In this document: one piece after another, positions 21,619 to 32,787 of the stretch
How positions within the stretch are numbered: the stretch's first letter is position 1
How the letters are laid out: each line of letters opens with the position of its first letter
Source of the DNA: Macrocybe gigantea
Taxonomy: Eukaryota; Basidiomycota; Agaricomycetes; Agaricales; Callistosporiaceae
Reading direction: 5' to 3'
Assembly: GCA_011319805.1 (NCBI GenBank)
Contig: SJRY01000050.1
Coordinates: forward strand, 1,236,642-1,300,641
DNA length: 64,000 nt
Position numbers and translations under genes: made by a program
The notes under the pieces: model-generated
Database searches by the model: none
Seen by the model: only the letters and a program-made list of their open reading frames with translations
What the model was told of the DNA's origin: nothing

Positions 21619-24600
21619 GTGCGGAAAATCGCAAAATCAGAAATACGTCTCCCACCCGATCAATCTTTCCGGACGTACCGGCGTAACAACCGACTCCTCG
21701 TTCTCTCTGTCGCGCAGGACGGTGTCAACATTGGAAGGGGATCTTCCTTCGGCACGACTTGGTCTTCGAGTCCCGACGGGTTCCACATATTTGCCGAACA
21801 CCTCAAGCTCGCCGACTCCTTCAAACTGGAAATTTCATCTTCCGCGACGACCATGACGTTGTCAACCCACACCATGCAGCTCTCGCACAGTTCGACATCC
21901 CCTGTTGACATATCCGGTAAAGAAGGAACGAACAACGATGCTGGCGGCCAGCCCGATTCTTCCATCGACGGAAGGCCTGCGGGTAAGCTCGCCGTCTACG
22001 TTGAATCATGCGATGCCGTCTCTGCAAACAACCTTTCCCTGCGTTCTCGAGGTGGCGACGGTGGCGACACGCGCCAAGCCGCTGGCAAGGCCGGTGACGG
22101 AGGCAATGGGGGGCTGGTGCAATTTTTAGCCTACTCATCGAGGTTAGACCTCTGCCAGAGGCTCTACCAAATCGCCGCGAACAAGACGTACAACGACAAG
22201 AGCGTCGTGAACGCCAGCCTCACCCCCGTGAGCCCTCTCGCATCAGACCTGAAGGGCGCCCTGCAAGACGCCAAAGTGCTCAGAGATTGGTCCGTCATTG
22301 CGTCCATCATGCAACCCGTTGAACGAGTCCTCGCGCAAGCTTCGACTGTTACGCCTCCGACTCATAACCAAGCGCTTGATATTGCGTTCCGCGCAGGCAG
22401 AGCGATGGAAATACAGGCGCTTGACGAAGAGGCAAGCTTGAGAGCTCACGCCATTGTCGCTGGAGGAGACGGTGGATCTGCAGAGCCTCCGATGGACGGA
22501 GGCCCTCGCGGTACGCCAGGAGCGAAGGGAAAGGTAGGCGAGTCCAAGGACATCCGCAATTTGATAGAACTCGATTGCGTGCTGTTGCGGACTTACACGA
22601 CCGTCTTCGTCCATCCTGACCAGTGTCAAATGCTTTTCGATCGTGCTATGACGTACTGGTACTTTGGATATCACGAGTCCGCTATCGAACTTCTCAAGCG
22701 GCTTCTGCTTCGCCTCGCCTTTCTGCCTTTGCAAACTTCTGATGCTCTGTACAAGGTGAACAACCAGATTCATTGAGGCAAAATCAGAGCACTGAAGGAG
22801 GCGATCAGGCGTACGCGCAACAAGAGGAGTCGCTTTGGTTCAACGGGAGTGTAAGTAAACTGAACGATCTGCAGAAGACCTCGACGACTCAGCTGTCTAC
22901 GCTCACTGTGGGGGAACCGACTTCTATGGTTACAAAGACAACTGGGTTCCTCGACTGTCCTATACGACGTATCAAAATTATCTTGATTCTGCGATGAAAG
23001 TATTTCAACAACTAGAAACGTCTTACATAGCATATCACGCGGCACTACAGGAACAAGAGGACATCAAAGAAACGGTAAACACTACTAAAGCGAACATCGA
23101 CAACTCCGTAAAAGACCTGGACGAAGAGATCCAATCGCTCGTCAACGAGTGCAAGGAACTTGATGCGAGCATTCTCCTTTCGGGGCTGGAGGTCGAGGCG
23201 CTTCATCGCGAATTCCAGCAGGCTTATGACACCTTCGAAGACCAGATCGAGAAATCGCATTACCTCGAGACGCGAGAGGTAGTCAACGCCCTCGTAGACA
23301 TCATTGCCTCGCCTTGGGCACGCACACTCAGCGCAGGCTCCACAGCGGTCAAGATGGGCTACGACTGGTACAATCTCGCTGAGGCCAACTACGTCGGTGC
23401 ACCGGTCTCAAAAAAGTATCTACTAGAGAGCATCAGGCGCTCCACGATCACGAGTCGGCAAGACTTCACCGCAGATTTCAGCAAGGAAGAGCTATCGGGG
23501 GAGTTTGTCGTTGACGGCCGAGCCGACAAGTTTGTGGCGGAAAAGGAGCTTCTGGAGCAGGCTCTTACGGAATTCTCCGCTACGCAATTCGCACCGCTGG
23601 GTGATGAACTTCTGAAAAAGTTTGAAGCCTTTACCGACGCGTTGGAGGCGCGCAATGAGGACATCCTCGTGTATAACAATGCCCTCCAGGCTATACTCGA
23701 CAGGGTGGCCAGGAAGAAAGAATTGGAGAAGATGAAGGCCGTAGCCGAAAAGGATTTGATCATTGACGAAGGTCAGGGCCTATTCTCACCCTTCTGAATG
23801 CCCTCATGTCGAACCACGTAGATTTGGAGCGGATGACGAACTACATGCGCCTCATTTATGACAACGCCCGAGCTCGCGTTATGAGGTTCTAATCCGGTTT
23901 CTCCATCAGACGAGGTCACCATGCTTAATATTGTTTGTCAATAGGTACATAAGTGCGGGCCAGCGGGCACTTACCTTCAAGATCCTAAAGAAAGAGGATC
24001 TGCTGCAACTGTCCGGAGTCGACATCAACGGGGACATCCCGATATCGATCACGTCAGACGTGCTAGCCGTCGTTCGCTCGAACCTGGATGACCTCCTTCT
24101 CCGCGCAACGGAAGAAAACAGCAATGCGCCTGCAGATTTCCCTGCCACGCCCAACGGCACCGGAAAGCGCCGCTACCTGACGAAAGATGAACTCGCTACC
24201 TTTTTGAAGGAGAAACGCATTCAACTCACCATCCCGCCTGTCTTCCCTAACCAGCCGAACGCACTGAATCGGGAGTTTACAGGTACCGCTAACGTGCGCG
24301 TGTACCGCGTAAAGTTCGTCCTCTCCCGCGTTCGTTCAACGCCCACGGCGCAGAGAGCTCGCGGCGCGCTCTCTTCCGCGCGGAGATCACCCACGCGGGG
24401 CGCGAGACGATTGTCTCTCGGCGTGGTGTCGCGAATGTGTTCGAGCATGACGACTGACGACGTTGTACTCCTATACATGCACACCGGACGGCACGGTGCA
24501 GGAACAGGACGATGGTCGCCTCGTGAACCGGCCATCTCCAGATGACCGAGACTCGACCTTTGGCGCCCCGGGCCCATTTACGACGTGGACAGTGGACGCG

Positions 24601-24687
24601 CAAAGATCGGACTGGTATGGGCTGGATGTAGGCTTAGTGAACGAGGCATTTTTGGAATTTGAAGGCGCGAACTACGCATTCTTTTGA
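21619..24687 (+). CDS. Large Gly-rich, coiled-coil fungal protein
   Basis: About 1,000 residues, nearly intronless; one intron at about 23889-23944. The N-terminal part is beta-rich (FHIFAEHLKLADSFKLEISS), with Gly-rich stretches such as GGDGGDTRQAAGKAGDGGNG and a collagen-like GGPRGTPGAKGKVG (about 22040-22540). A helical TPR-like stretch around 22560-22780 follows. Next come a long coiled coil (about 22990-23270), the hydrophobic ALVDIIASPWARTLSAGSTA segment, a second helical region to about 23890, and a C-terminal beta region ending EAFLEFEGANYAFF. The plan matches an unnamed, widespread class of large fungal proteins. The reading shifts by one base near 22772, 22910, 23780 and at least twice between 24310 and 24470, always minus one base. 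I cannot fix the start: no in-frame ATG precedes 21851, so the start given is approximate. Function unknown; coil-hydrophobic-coil order makes membrane action conceivable. Confidence 0.6.
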
Positions 24688-24892
24688 TGTTGATTCTTCT
24701 CCTACGCAGACGTAAGACTGTTGATGTTGTATGCTTGCGCGACAATTTTGGCGGTCCAAAGGGAGTTAAAATTCGCTTGGGGGCGCATTTCTGGTGATCA
24801 ACTTGCACATTGGCCGCACATCGTGATTGTGAACAATGTTTAATTCAATTCGTCATAAATGAAAGCCTACGTGCGTCTCATAGCTTGTAACG

Positions 24893-26462
24893 TTACATAA
24901 GTCTGACTCTGCCACCGTTGATCTTGATGCGACCGAGAGCAAAGGGCCTGACTCGTTTATCGACGCCGCCTTGGAAAGTTGGGCTCAGCCAGAGTGATTG
25001 AGAGTCGCATAGATGAACCCGTCATCTGCGACGCTGTTGGCAAGCCATGGTCATGGCACATGTGAGATTTCATATCCAGCACCTGTATGTACACTGCAAA
25101 ACGCACCTCAGTGTATCGGGCCACGCCATCACGGGCGAGCGTACAAATGGGGTGACCAAGCCCGTCGTGGGATCGAAAGTGTTGATCGAGTTGTGTTCTG
25201 GGCTGGATAGATATCTTTCCAGTCGAGTCGGTTTCCAGACCGTCCGCCTGTCCGCCGAACTTTGTTTTCGTAAGGTTAAATTATCTACACGTCTTCGAAA
25301 CGAAGGGGCATCGCACCTCGCCAAGATATTGGACACTGTTCGCCGCACGTAGGAATGCAGTCTGATCGTCGGTAGGGTTGACGCGGAGCGCGGACGTTTC
25401 GACGCGATACAGATCACGACTCGCGAGTGGAGTGAAATAGACGTGTCCTCCATCGGCTCCGATGGCAAAGCCTGTCGCAGAAAGGGAAGAAAGTGGGACC
25501 AGACCAGAATCAAAGCGGCTCACCGTCACAACCGCCGCTACCACCGGCTCTCTCATAATGGAAATCTGGCGTCAAAGGCGTCGACGAGTACGTAGGCACT
25601 CCGAACAACGTCGGCAGGAACCGAGGACGAAGGAGGGTGCTGTGCAGTTTATCGAGGTGTCGCCACGACTTTCCCGTCCCCAGGTCGACGACAATGATTC
25701 CGAAAGCGCCTGAATGAGCGTTCCAACAGTTAAACTCGATGGCGGAAGAACAGCTCATGAATATATCCTACCGCTGTCGGCGATGTATGCCACACCTTGG
25801 CCAGACTGTGTTAGGCCAGGCCGCAAGTCGAACCTGATATCATTCAGATATCCATCCGGAGGAAGAACGGTTTCCGGGAAAGTGATCGTCGTGAATGGTG
25901 CGGTTGAATTGCCCCCGGGATTGAAGCCCATGAGCTTAGGGCCTCCAGGTGACGCAAGGAGGTTATCGCCATTGATCACTGGTCGGCCAGTATCAAGGAC
26001 CCACAGACGCTCTTTGGCATCAACAACGACCGCCTGAACGTTAATAAAATGCTTCGAGTCACTCGAACCGACAGCGCGGCCAGATGTCGTGTTCACAAGA
26101 CCATCTGGAGGCGTATTGAACCCAATATTTGGGAAAGGCACTTCGTCGGAAGGTCCGGTAAGTTCTACAAGTGTCGCAGGACTCTGAGTAAGGTTTCCTC
26201 TGACGAAGTGGGGCTTAGTATCACATCAAATGTCAGAAAATGAGGTGCAATCGTCGCACCTGTTGTAATTCACGAACGCCCGGCCAGACTTTGTGATTGT
26301 AATGCCGATAGGAGCATCGTTATGGAAGAGATGAACAATTTGAAGCTCAGGACCGAATGTTCCGTTGTCAATGAGACCAGGTTTATCGGGCAGCGGACTG
26401 AATGTGACGGCTTGGCTTCCCGTGAGGGCGACGAGGAGAATGGCAAGGTGGCTAGAAATCAT
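24893..26462 (-). CDS. Secreted major royal jelly protein/yellow family protein
   Basis: Starts at 26462 with a typical secretion signal (MISSHLAILLVALTGSQAV). Beta-propeller family blocks follow: NVQAVVVDAKERLWVLDTGR (about 25985-26045), PPDGYLNDIRFDLR (about 25820-25865), QGVAYIADSGRIYS, IIVVDLGTGKSWRHLDKLHS (about 25640-25700), SATGFAIGADGGHVYFTPL (about 25430-25485), DLYRVETSALR, and SSPEHNSINTFDPTTGLVTPF (about 25150-25215). The end, FALGRIKINGGRVRLM, precedes the stop at 24893. Several short introns. The family is known from insect royal jelly/yellow proteins and from many fungi and bacteria; the fungal role is unknown, probably an extracellular lactonase-like propeller. One base appears to be missing near 24988 just before LWLSPTFQGG. 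Confidence 0.82.
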
Positions 26463-27246
26463 GGCTTATGCAGGCCCAACGTAACGAAAACCCAGATTTA
26501 AAAGATCCACGAGCGAAGACTCAGGTGAGAAACGGCCAGGACAACCGGTTCTATTTGCTCTTCTCAACTTCTTCCGTGGGTCTACTCCGCAATCGTGTTC
26601 CAGCCGCAAGTTAGACAGCTCCAAGAATGACGAAAAAGGTAAAGCCGATTCACCGACCCCACCGTTGCCTCAGGCAAGAGGCATCGAAAAGCGCAGAACC
26701 TTTCAGATATCGGATTGTAAGCGGGTACGCCGATGGAAGGATGATAAAGATACATTTCTCAGCGACAGAATTAGACGTGATCAGGCGGGCAGCTCTGCCC
26801 CGTCCGCGGCTGATGGGAAACGGAGTGGCGGAGTTCCCAATCATGTGAGTGAGCCACTTCCCCATGAGCTCGAAGATCTGTATGTGAATATTCAGGTCAA
26901 AGGGAAAGGACGAACGCTGCAACGTTGATGCGGCAGCGCTGGCGGGAACACTGGCAGAGACGACTCGGTGCAGACGAACCAGCACTTTTGTCAATCACGT
27001 GGTGTTCGCGTTCAGTTGTTTATCATGTTAGTCGACAGGGACAGTAGACGTCGCGCAGTTTGACGCCCTTTTAAATGATATATGAAAACAATGGCCTAAG
27101 TATATTCGGTGGCTTGAGGATTACCTCGTATGACAGTCGTGTCGGGGGACACGACCGAACGAATATACAGGAGACAAAAGAGCACCCTGAGATTGATGAC
27201 TTCGTGTGATGCCGCTCGACTTGGAACCACAACCTTTGCCAGCTTT
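26463..27246. other. Divergent intergenic region
   Basis: About 780 bases between the secreted propeller protein and the kinase gene. Frames on both strands at 26627-26994 overlap each other and show no domain. Confidence 0.35.
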
Positions 27247-28906
27247 ATGTCTTTCCTGCGTGCGGTTCCCCGCTTCCTGGCTTCTGGTTCAAATGTCCTG
27301 CGCTCTCTTGCACGTGCCACGACAAGCTCCCACCATACCCACTCTATTCCAGAGTTCAGATTCGTTGAGGAACCTTTGGGTCTTCCAGCTTCAGCCGGTT
27401 TTGGTCACGTCGATTTGAAGCTAGGGCAGAGGATTGGGCCTTCAAAGTCTTTTGAAATTCTCCGCAAACTTAGGGTGGGGGTCATATGTAAGCGCCCAGT
27501 CTCTCGACTAACCCGAACGCCTCGGTTGACTGGTTTCAGGCAAGCGTTTGGCTTGCGGAGGACCATGGTATGTCGCCCATTACTCGCCCTTTCCTGCTTC
27601 TGTTTATCAATGCTTTCTTCAGCACTGGAAACTATGTTGCAATCAAGGCGCTGACCTCCAGCGCGACAGAACTCGACCAGCGTGGTGTGATGCAAGAAGT
27701 CGAGTTCACCGAGGCAATTACGAGCTTTATCAAGAATGCGGAACACAAGACTGCTTACTGCGCTCAGTACATATCCCATTTCACTTATAGAGACCAAGTA
27801 TCCGCTACACTGCCGGACGAGACCCCTGATCACCTTTGTCTTGTTCTGGAACTGTGCACGTCCGATGTTGACCGGATGAGGCGCGTGTCCAATGGAGTCA
27901 TCCCTTCTGGCGCTGTGAAGAAGATTCTTCGAGATATTCTCCATGGGCTATGTCAACTCCATGCTCTCAACTGCACACACACAGGTGAGGATCCTGTGGC
28001 CTGCATCTACTCGCATCCTGATCGTATCGACTCTTGAAAAGACTTGAAATTGGACAATTTCTCTGCCGTCTCACCGATCAGGCTACACACGAGACTGTCG
28101 AAAGTTATCTCCAGACGGATCCGTTCGCCTTGAATCCTCCTGAACAGAGCCTCTACGGAACGGTCCAGAGTGCGAAGTCACAACCTCTCCCTTCGCCCTC
28201 TTTCCAAGACTTAGCTTCCGCAACCTTTGTGTTAAGCGACTTTGGCCGTGGTGAGTTCCATGATACTAGCTGATCGTCTCCCCAACCGATTTGGACTAGC
28301 TCAGTATCTGCAATCTACCACTGCAGATTTCTTCACAACAGAGTTATACCGGCCGCCCGAGGTGATTATGCATGGTCCTTGGGGGTGCAAAATGGATATT
28401 TGGGCTTTGGGATGTATTGTCAGTATCCTCTTTGGTGCATTGCCGAAACTTACCCTCTACATTTAGGCGTATGAATTGATGTGTGGGGCCCCGCCCTTTA
28501 TCAGGAAACACGACAAATTTCCACCCGACTATTTCCATATCATTCAGATGGTGAAGTATATCGGTGAAAAGTTCCCTCCCCAAATTCTCCATAAATATGC
28601 AGAGGCAGGTCACTTTGTCGACATTACCACAGGTCGGAACAATATTTGTGCATTCCCCGTTAGGTGCTTACCCTCCCTTTCAGGTAACGTGTTTGGGAAT
28701 CCCGAAATACCTTCGGGGTCCTTCAACAGCGATTTGAATTTCTTGCTCGTCGACGTGGCCACCCTGAGGAAGATATTTCTGGGAGCTTCTCAGTAATTTC
28801 TAAATGTTTGCGTCTTGACCCTGAGGAGAGGGCAGATGCCTATCGTCTTCTTCAGTCTGATCCTTGGCTCATGAGCCTGGGTCCTCCTGACTTTCAAGTC
28901 ATGTAG
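27247..28906 (+). CDS. SRPK-like serine/threonine protein kinase
   Basis: The start at 27247 gives MSFLRAVPRFLASGSNVLRS, a basic amphipathic leader that could target mitochondria. Kinase landmarks in order: the pre-kinase block HVDLKLGQRI...FEILRKLRVG, SVWLAED (end of the Gly loop), NYVAIKAL with the invariant Lys (about 27631-27655), LCLVLELC (hinge), catalytic HTDLKLDN (about 27975-28060, in place of HRD, as in SRPKs), SDFGRG (about 28237), YRPPEVIMHGPWGCKMDIW (about 28345-28405), LMCGAPPF, and the final LDPEERADAYRLLQSDPW with the stop at 28904-28906. Several introns, e.g. 27985-28040. One T appears missing near 28054 and another base near 27640. Basidiomycetes carry many such kinases; the substrate is not predictable. 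Confidence 0.8.
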
Positions 28907-30220
28907 CGTGTTCGAGGTAAAAGCGAGCCTATAGGAGGGCGGCATCTTGGAGCGGCTCCTGGAGGCGGTCATGGAGCAGCGTCGTTCATCGTTCACCTCG
29001 AAGGGCGGGTCATTTGACAACCTTGTCAAAGCTGCATCAGACCTGGGCAAGTTGGCCGAAAATGATCTTCTTGACTCTCACCTGGAGACGACGAGAATTT
29101 GGAGGATTCTACTTACCGACTCTAGTATCGTGCTCCTTCTCGTGATTTATGAACGGACTATAGACTTCCTCAGCTTTTCACGACTTATCCTCCCGCAGTG
29201 ATCCCCCAGCCAATGCTCATGGTTTATCTGATTTGTCGAAGCCCCCTCAAGCTTCTAGATCATATTGTTGTCGGTAATCACGCTTCGATTGTCGACAAAA
29301 GAGACTGGATTCAAAATACACCACTCATCCGACTGGGCACATAACCGATATGACATCTCTTTCTGACGGCCTGCGACCATTCTGGACTCCTGCTCTTGAT
29401 TGCGGAATTCCGAACCTGTTCAGTTACGATGTACTCTTGCATTTCCTATATGGACAACCCCCGGCAATGGACCGTTCCTGAATTATTCGCCACTCGAGGA
29501 CGAAGAAGGCCTTCCGACTAGTGCGGCCGGGTATTTATTCAATGAAGGGTTCATGAACGGAAAACGCATCATAACGAACAATAAGCACGTAAGGTTACCG
29601 GTGTACGTGGGGAAACTTGCTTTGTGGACGACAGGTGCCAAAATCTAGGCGAGGAAGCGAATAAAACCTAGGGAATAGCTTTCCCGGCCTTTCTGTGTTG
29701 GATACAAGAAGCAAGTACTCACTGCGACACTAGCGCAATTTGTGGCTCTCATGTACTGTCTTGGCCATGCCCACGACGCAATCAGAACATGATTTGTCGA
29801 CTGATTGATCAGAACTTCGTTAGGACCAGAGCCACAGACCCGCCTCTAGGCGTTTTCTCAGTGATGTCGCTCGCTGAGACTCAGATCCTCGGCTGCCCAG
29901 TCCGTCCGAGTCTCTTATGCAAATAATCCATTCGATCGCTCGCACAACAGGCGACAGGTGGGAGGCCTTGCGCAAAAATGCATAGCAATTTCCATGTCGA
30001 GTAGAAAGCAGTTGAAAAAGTAGGACGCAAGTGGGGAATTTTGTTATAGAGCTACGATGATGACGAGTCATGGTTCCCTATGCCTTCTTCTGTCCCGCAT
30101 TGCAATGGAAGCACAGTGCAGCGCTGGTTTGCGTCGAGATCGTCTTGGCCGGCCTAAGCCTATTCGATCAACGTAGCAACTGTAAGAACAAGTGAACAGC
30201 AGTTGATAAAGTTGTGCAAC
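28907..30220. other. 1.3 kb without a recognised gene
   Basis: Contains a plus-strand frame at about 28947-29201 (MEQRRSSFTSKGGSFDNLVK...) whose sequence looks protein-like but has no continuation, domain or homologue I recognise. Otherwise nothing. Confidence 0.35.
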
Positions 30221-30428
30221 CTACCACTGTCGACAGGTCGTGGTGCATGCCGCACAACCGCTTGGATGTGAGCTGCTGTATCGACACCGAAAAGAGAGAC
30301 AGTCGATCTTCAAAGAGCAATGAGCAACGTGATATAAAGCGAGCAACATCTGCCCGTACCAGGCGATCTGACTGTGGCAGATCATGCCCACAAGCATAGG
30401 TCGTCGTGGAAACTTCTCTGTAGCACAT
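30221..30428 (-). CDS. Small Cys-rich fungal protein (CGH...CRYS...CxxC)
   Basis: Two exons, about 51 residues. Exon 1 (30360-30428) begins MCYREVSTTTYACGH; the intron at 30308-30359 is GTACGG...TGAAG; exon 2 (30221-30307) reads DCLSFRCRYSSSHPSGCAAC and ends with TTTCRQW and a stop. The spacing of Cys and His (C-G-H, then D-C...C-R-Y-S...C-x-x-C...C) fits a small fungal-specific family I have seen only as uncharacterised, probably zinc-binding and intracellular, as there is no signal peptide. It is too short and too split to be obvious from open frames. Confidence 0.6.
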
Positions 30429-31135
30429 AGTTGTAAGGAAATATCGCCGAATCTGGCTGTGAAGCAAGGAAGAGAAATCTGGGCTTTTATATCCGTTCGA
30501 ATGGCAGCAAGAGCGGAGGACGGGATAGATTTTTAGCACTTCCGAACGGGACTAAATGTCGCGATCTTCCGGCAGAACAAAAGCTAGTACGAGATGGGCA
30601 GAAGGGCTCGACGGCATCGCCTAGATACTTAGTGTCCTCAAGAGACACTGCATCTAGGGTTCCGTTACACATCCCGCAGCATCCGGTGCTCATCGGAGAG
30701 AACAATAAAGCAACTTGGAGCATGCTTCTCGCCGCGGCGCGGAGAGGGGGCAGCCTTTCGTCGAGTCCGGCTAGATAGAGAGCGACTCGAAGGGTAAGAG
30801 AGACAAGAGTTGCACCGCCACAGCCCGACAAGCTGACTTTCGAATCCTGGCGCACATTCCTTGGCTCAAACCGCCGGGGTTCAAAGGGAAGCGAAGAGCA
30901 AAAGAAAACCTGCACGGTGGGCTAATTAGCGAGCTTAGCAGCAAACCTTAAGCCTCTCGATCAAGTCCATGTCAGTAGCTATTTCATATTTGGTTCGTAG
31001 AATGGACCAAGAACCTTGGATAGATCCTGATTTGTCAAATTCAAAGGATGCAAAGGTTGCATCGAATGAATCTTGGCTGGAAAAGGTGATTACATCACAC
31101 AAAGTTTCGCGTCGGGAGTCCCAATTCCCGGTCAT
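30429..31135. other. Intergenic, no gene seen
   Basis: About 700 bases. A minus-strand frame at 30487-30915 is open but has a Ser/Arg/Cys-rich composition with no recognisable domain; possibly the leader of the small Cys-rich gene. Confidence 0.3.
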
Positions 31136-32268
31136 CTATGACGTCTCCCAAAACTGCCGGGTCCACCACTCGCCAGGAAGTTTGGTTGGCCGAACCTTCC
31201 GCCCCGAAGCGTTGCCGGTATCCGACCTTTGCAAGAACCAGATTTCAGAGACACCGGAAGCTCGGAGGTAGTCCTTCATGCGCGAGTAGTTCAGTCCGAC
31301 CGCATGCGGGCCGTGGCTATCATCGGAGAGTGCGAAACGGCCACCGTGGTGCAATATCAGCTAAATTTTCGGCACATGAGTCACAGAATGAGTTTTGTCT
31401 TGACATGAATTTTAATAAATCATACCGAGAGAACATCTGTCGCAGGGTACGCTGTATTCCAATTTTTCCTAAACGCGGCTGCGTTGATTTCAAAAAGGGC
31501 TCCATATTTTATGGCGTACGTCACGTTTCTTTCCAGTTTCTGCCACGCGCGAGGGAAGTCAGCTATGCGTAGCTCCGGGTCATACAAACGACACAAGTCG
31601 ACGTGACCGACGACCTCCGGATGGATGCGCTCCATTAGTCGGTATTGCGCATCAAAGTAGGCAATTAAAAACGCCTCCCGAGCGTCTTGTTCAGTTTCGG
31701 CTCCGGAACGTAGGCTATGCAGTGATTTATGAAACGTCTCGACGTCGAAATCGATGGGAATGGAATTGACGTGATGAACGGAACCAACGACGAATTCGAC
31801 ACGATCGCCATGTTTCTTTAAGAGGGCTTCGAGGTGATCGAGATCGGCATCGGTGATGTATTCCGTCTCCAGTCCGATCAAAAGCGCAATTTGTGATGCG
31901 TAGAGCGTTTTGAGACGATGGGCCTCGTCAAGAAACGCGTCGAATTGGTTGGCGAGATCAGCGACGGTGAGTCCTTCCTGTTATCGAACAATCCAAGACG
32001 TCCGCGAGTTCCACATGTTTTTGGAAACAAGAGGACGAGAGCAAACCAAGAGGAAAAAAAGTCCTGAGCAAATATGTAATAGTGGGATTTCAGGGCGCCA
32101 TCGTCTAACCTCTTCTGGGTAAAAGTCCTCTAGCCTGTGCCGTGGAACGTGCTCTGTCAAGCCGTATACCTCGAATCCTTGTCTGATTGCCTCGAGGACG
32201 ACCTCTTCCAAGGTCCCTACCGCATGCTTGCAAAATTGACCCGAGTGCGAATGATGGCTGTGAGGCAT
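31136..32268 (-). CDS. his2: Histidinol-phosphatase (PHP type)
   Basis: Removes phosphate from L-histidinol phosphate, the penultimate product in histidine synthesis. The start at 32268 gives MPHSHHSHSG, the metal-binding N-terminus of the PHP-fold yeast-type enzyme. Further landmarks: YGLTEHVPR (about 32150), IGLETEYITD (about 31850-31880), VEFVVGSVHHVNSIPIDFD (about 31745-31805), MERIHPEVVGHVDLCRLYDP (about 31575-31635), GALFEINAAAFRK (about 31465-31505) and RFALSDDSHGPHAVGLNYS (about 31280-31340), which supply the remaining metal ligands. The end is GEWWTRQFWETS with the stop at 31136. Introns fall at about 31985-32110 and 31360-31420. Length and motif order match the family; no frame break seen. 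Confidence 0.9.
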
Positions 32269-32787
32269 TGCGGCCAAAGTAAAATTGCAGGTGATGTACG
32301 TAATATGTTGAATATTTTATCTTATCTCTTTTATTTGTGCTTGTGTCCAGGTATGTACGCTGAAATCGAAGGTCCCCCCTCATCATGGGCAAAAAGCTAT
32401 TATTTCTGGAGACGATGACAAGATATAGACATGATCAAAGACATCGCGTACATAACAGTCCGGAACGCCGTGCAGAGAAAACAAGTTACAACGATACATG
32501 CCATCAAAGGAAGGATTAAACGTGCAGTTACTTTTCTTTGTTCATCTATGTTTTACGAATTATGTGACCATGCCATCACCCAAGTAAAAGGCGTGAGTAA
32601 GGGAATGCTGAATGCCAGGTATAAGATAACGAGCTAATGCGTTGTGGCGGATGGCTGGATGTTTTTTTTTTTATCTTGATCAACTGAGGCGTGTCTGCGC
32701 TTCGCGGGTGATGGAAAATGCAAGCTCCTTGCCGTCAAGTCCGAGTCCGATCTGAATGCGGAAAATCGGAAGAGGAATCCTTGTCAA
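32269..32787. other. Intergenic, no gene seen
   Basis: About 520 bases with a run of ten T at 32660-32671; no exon supported. Confidence 0.35.

Noticed and set aside
26627..26994. Overlapping frames on both strands between the propeller protein and the kinase.
   Set aside because: Complementary to each other, no domain, no splice continuation.
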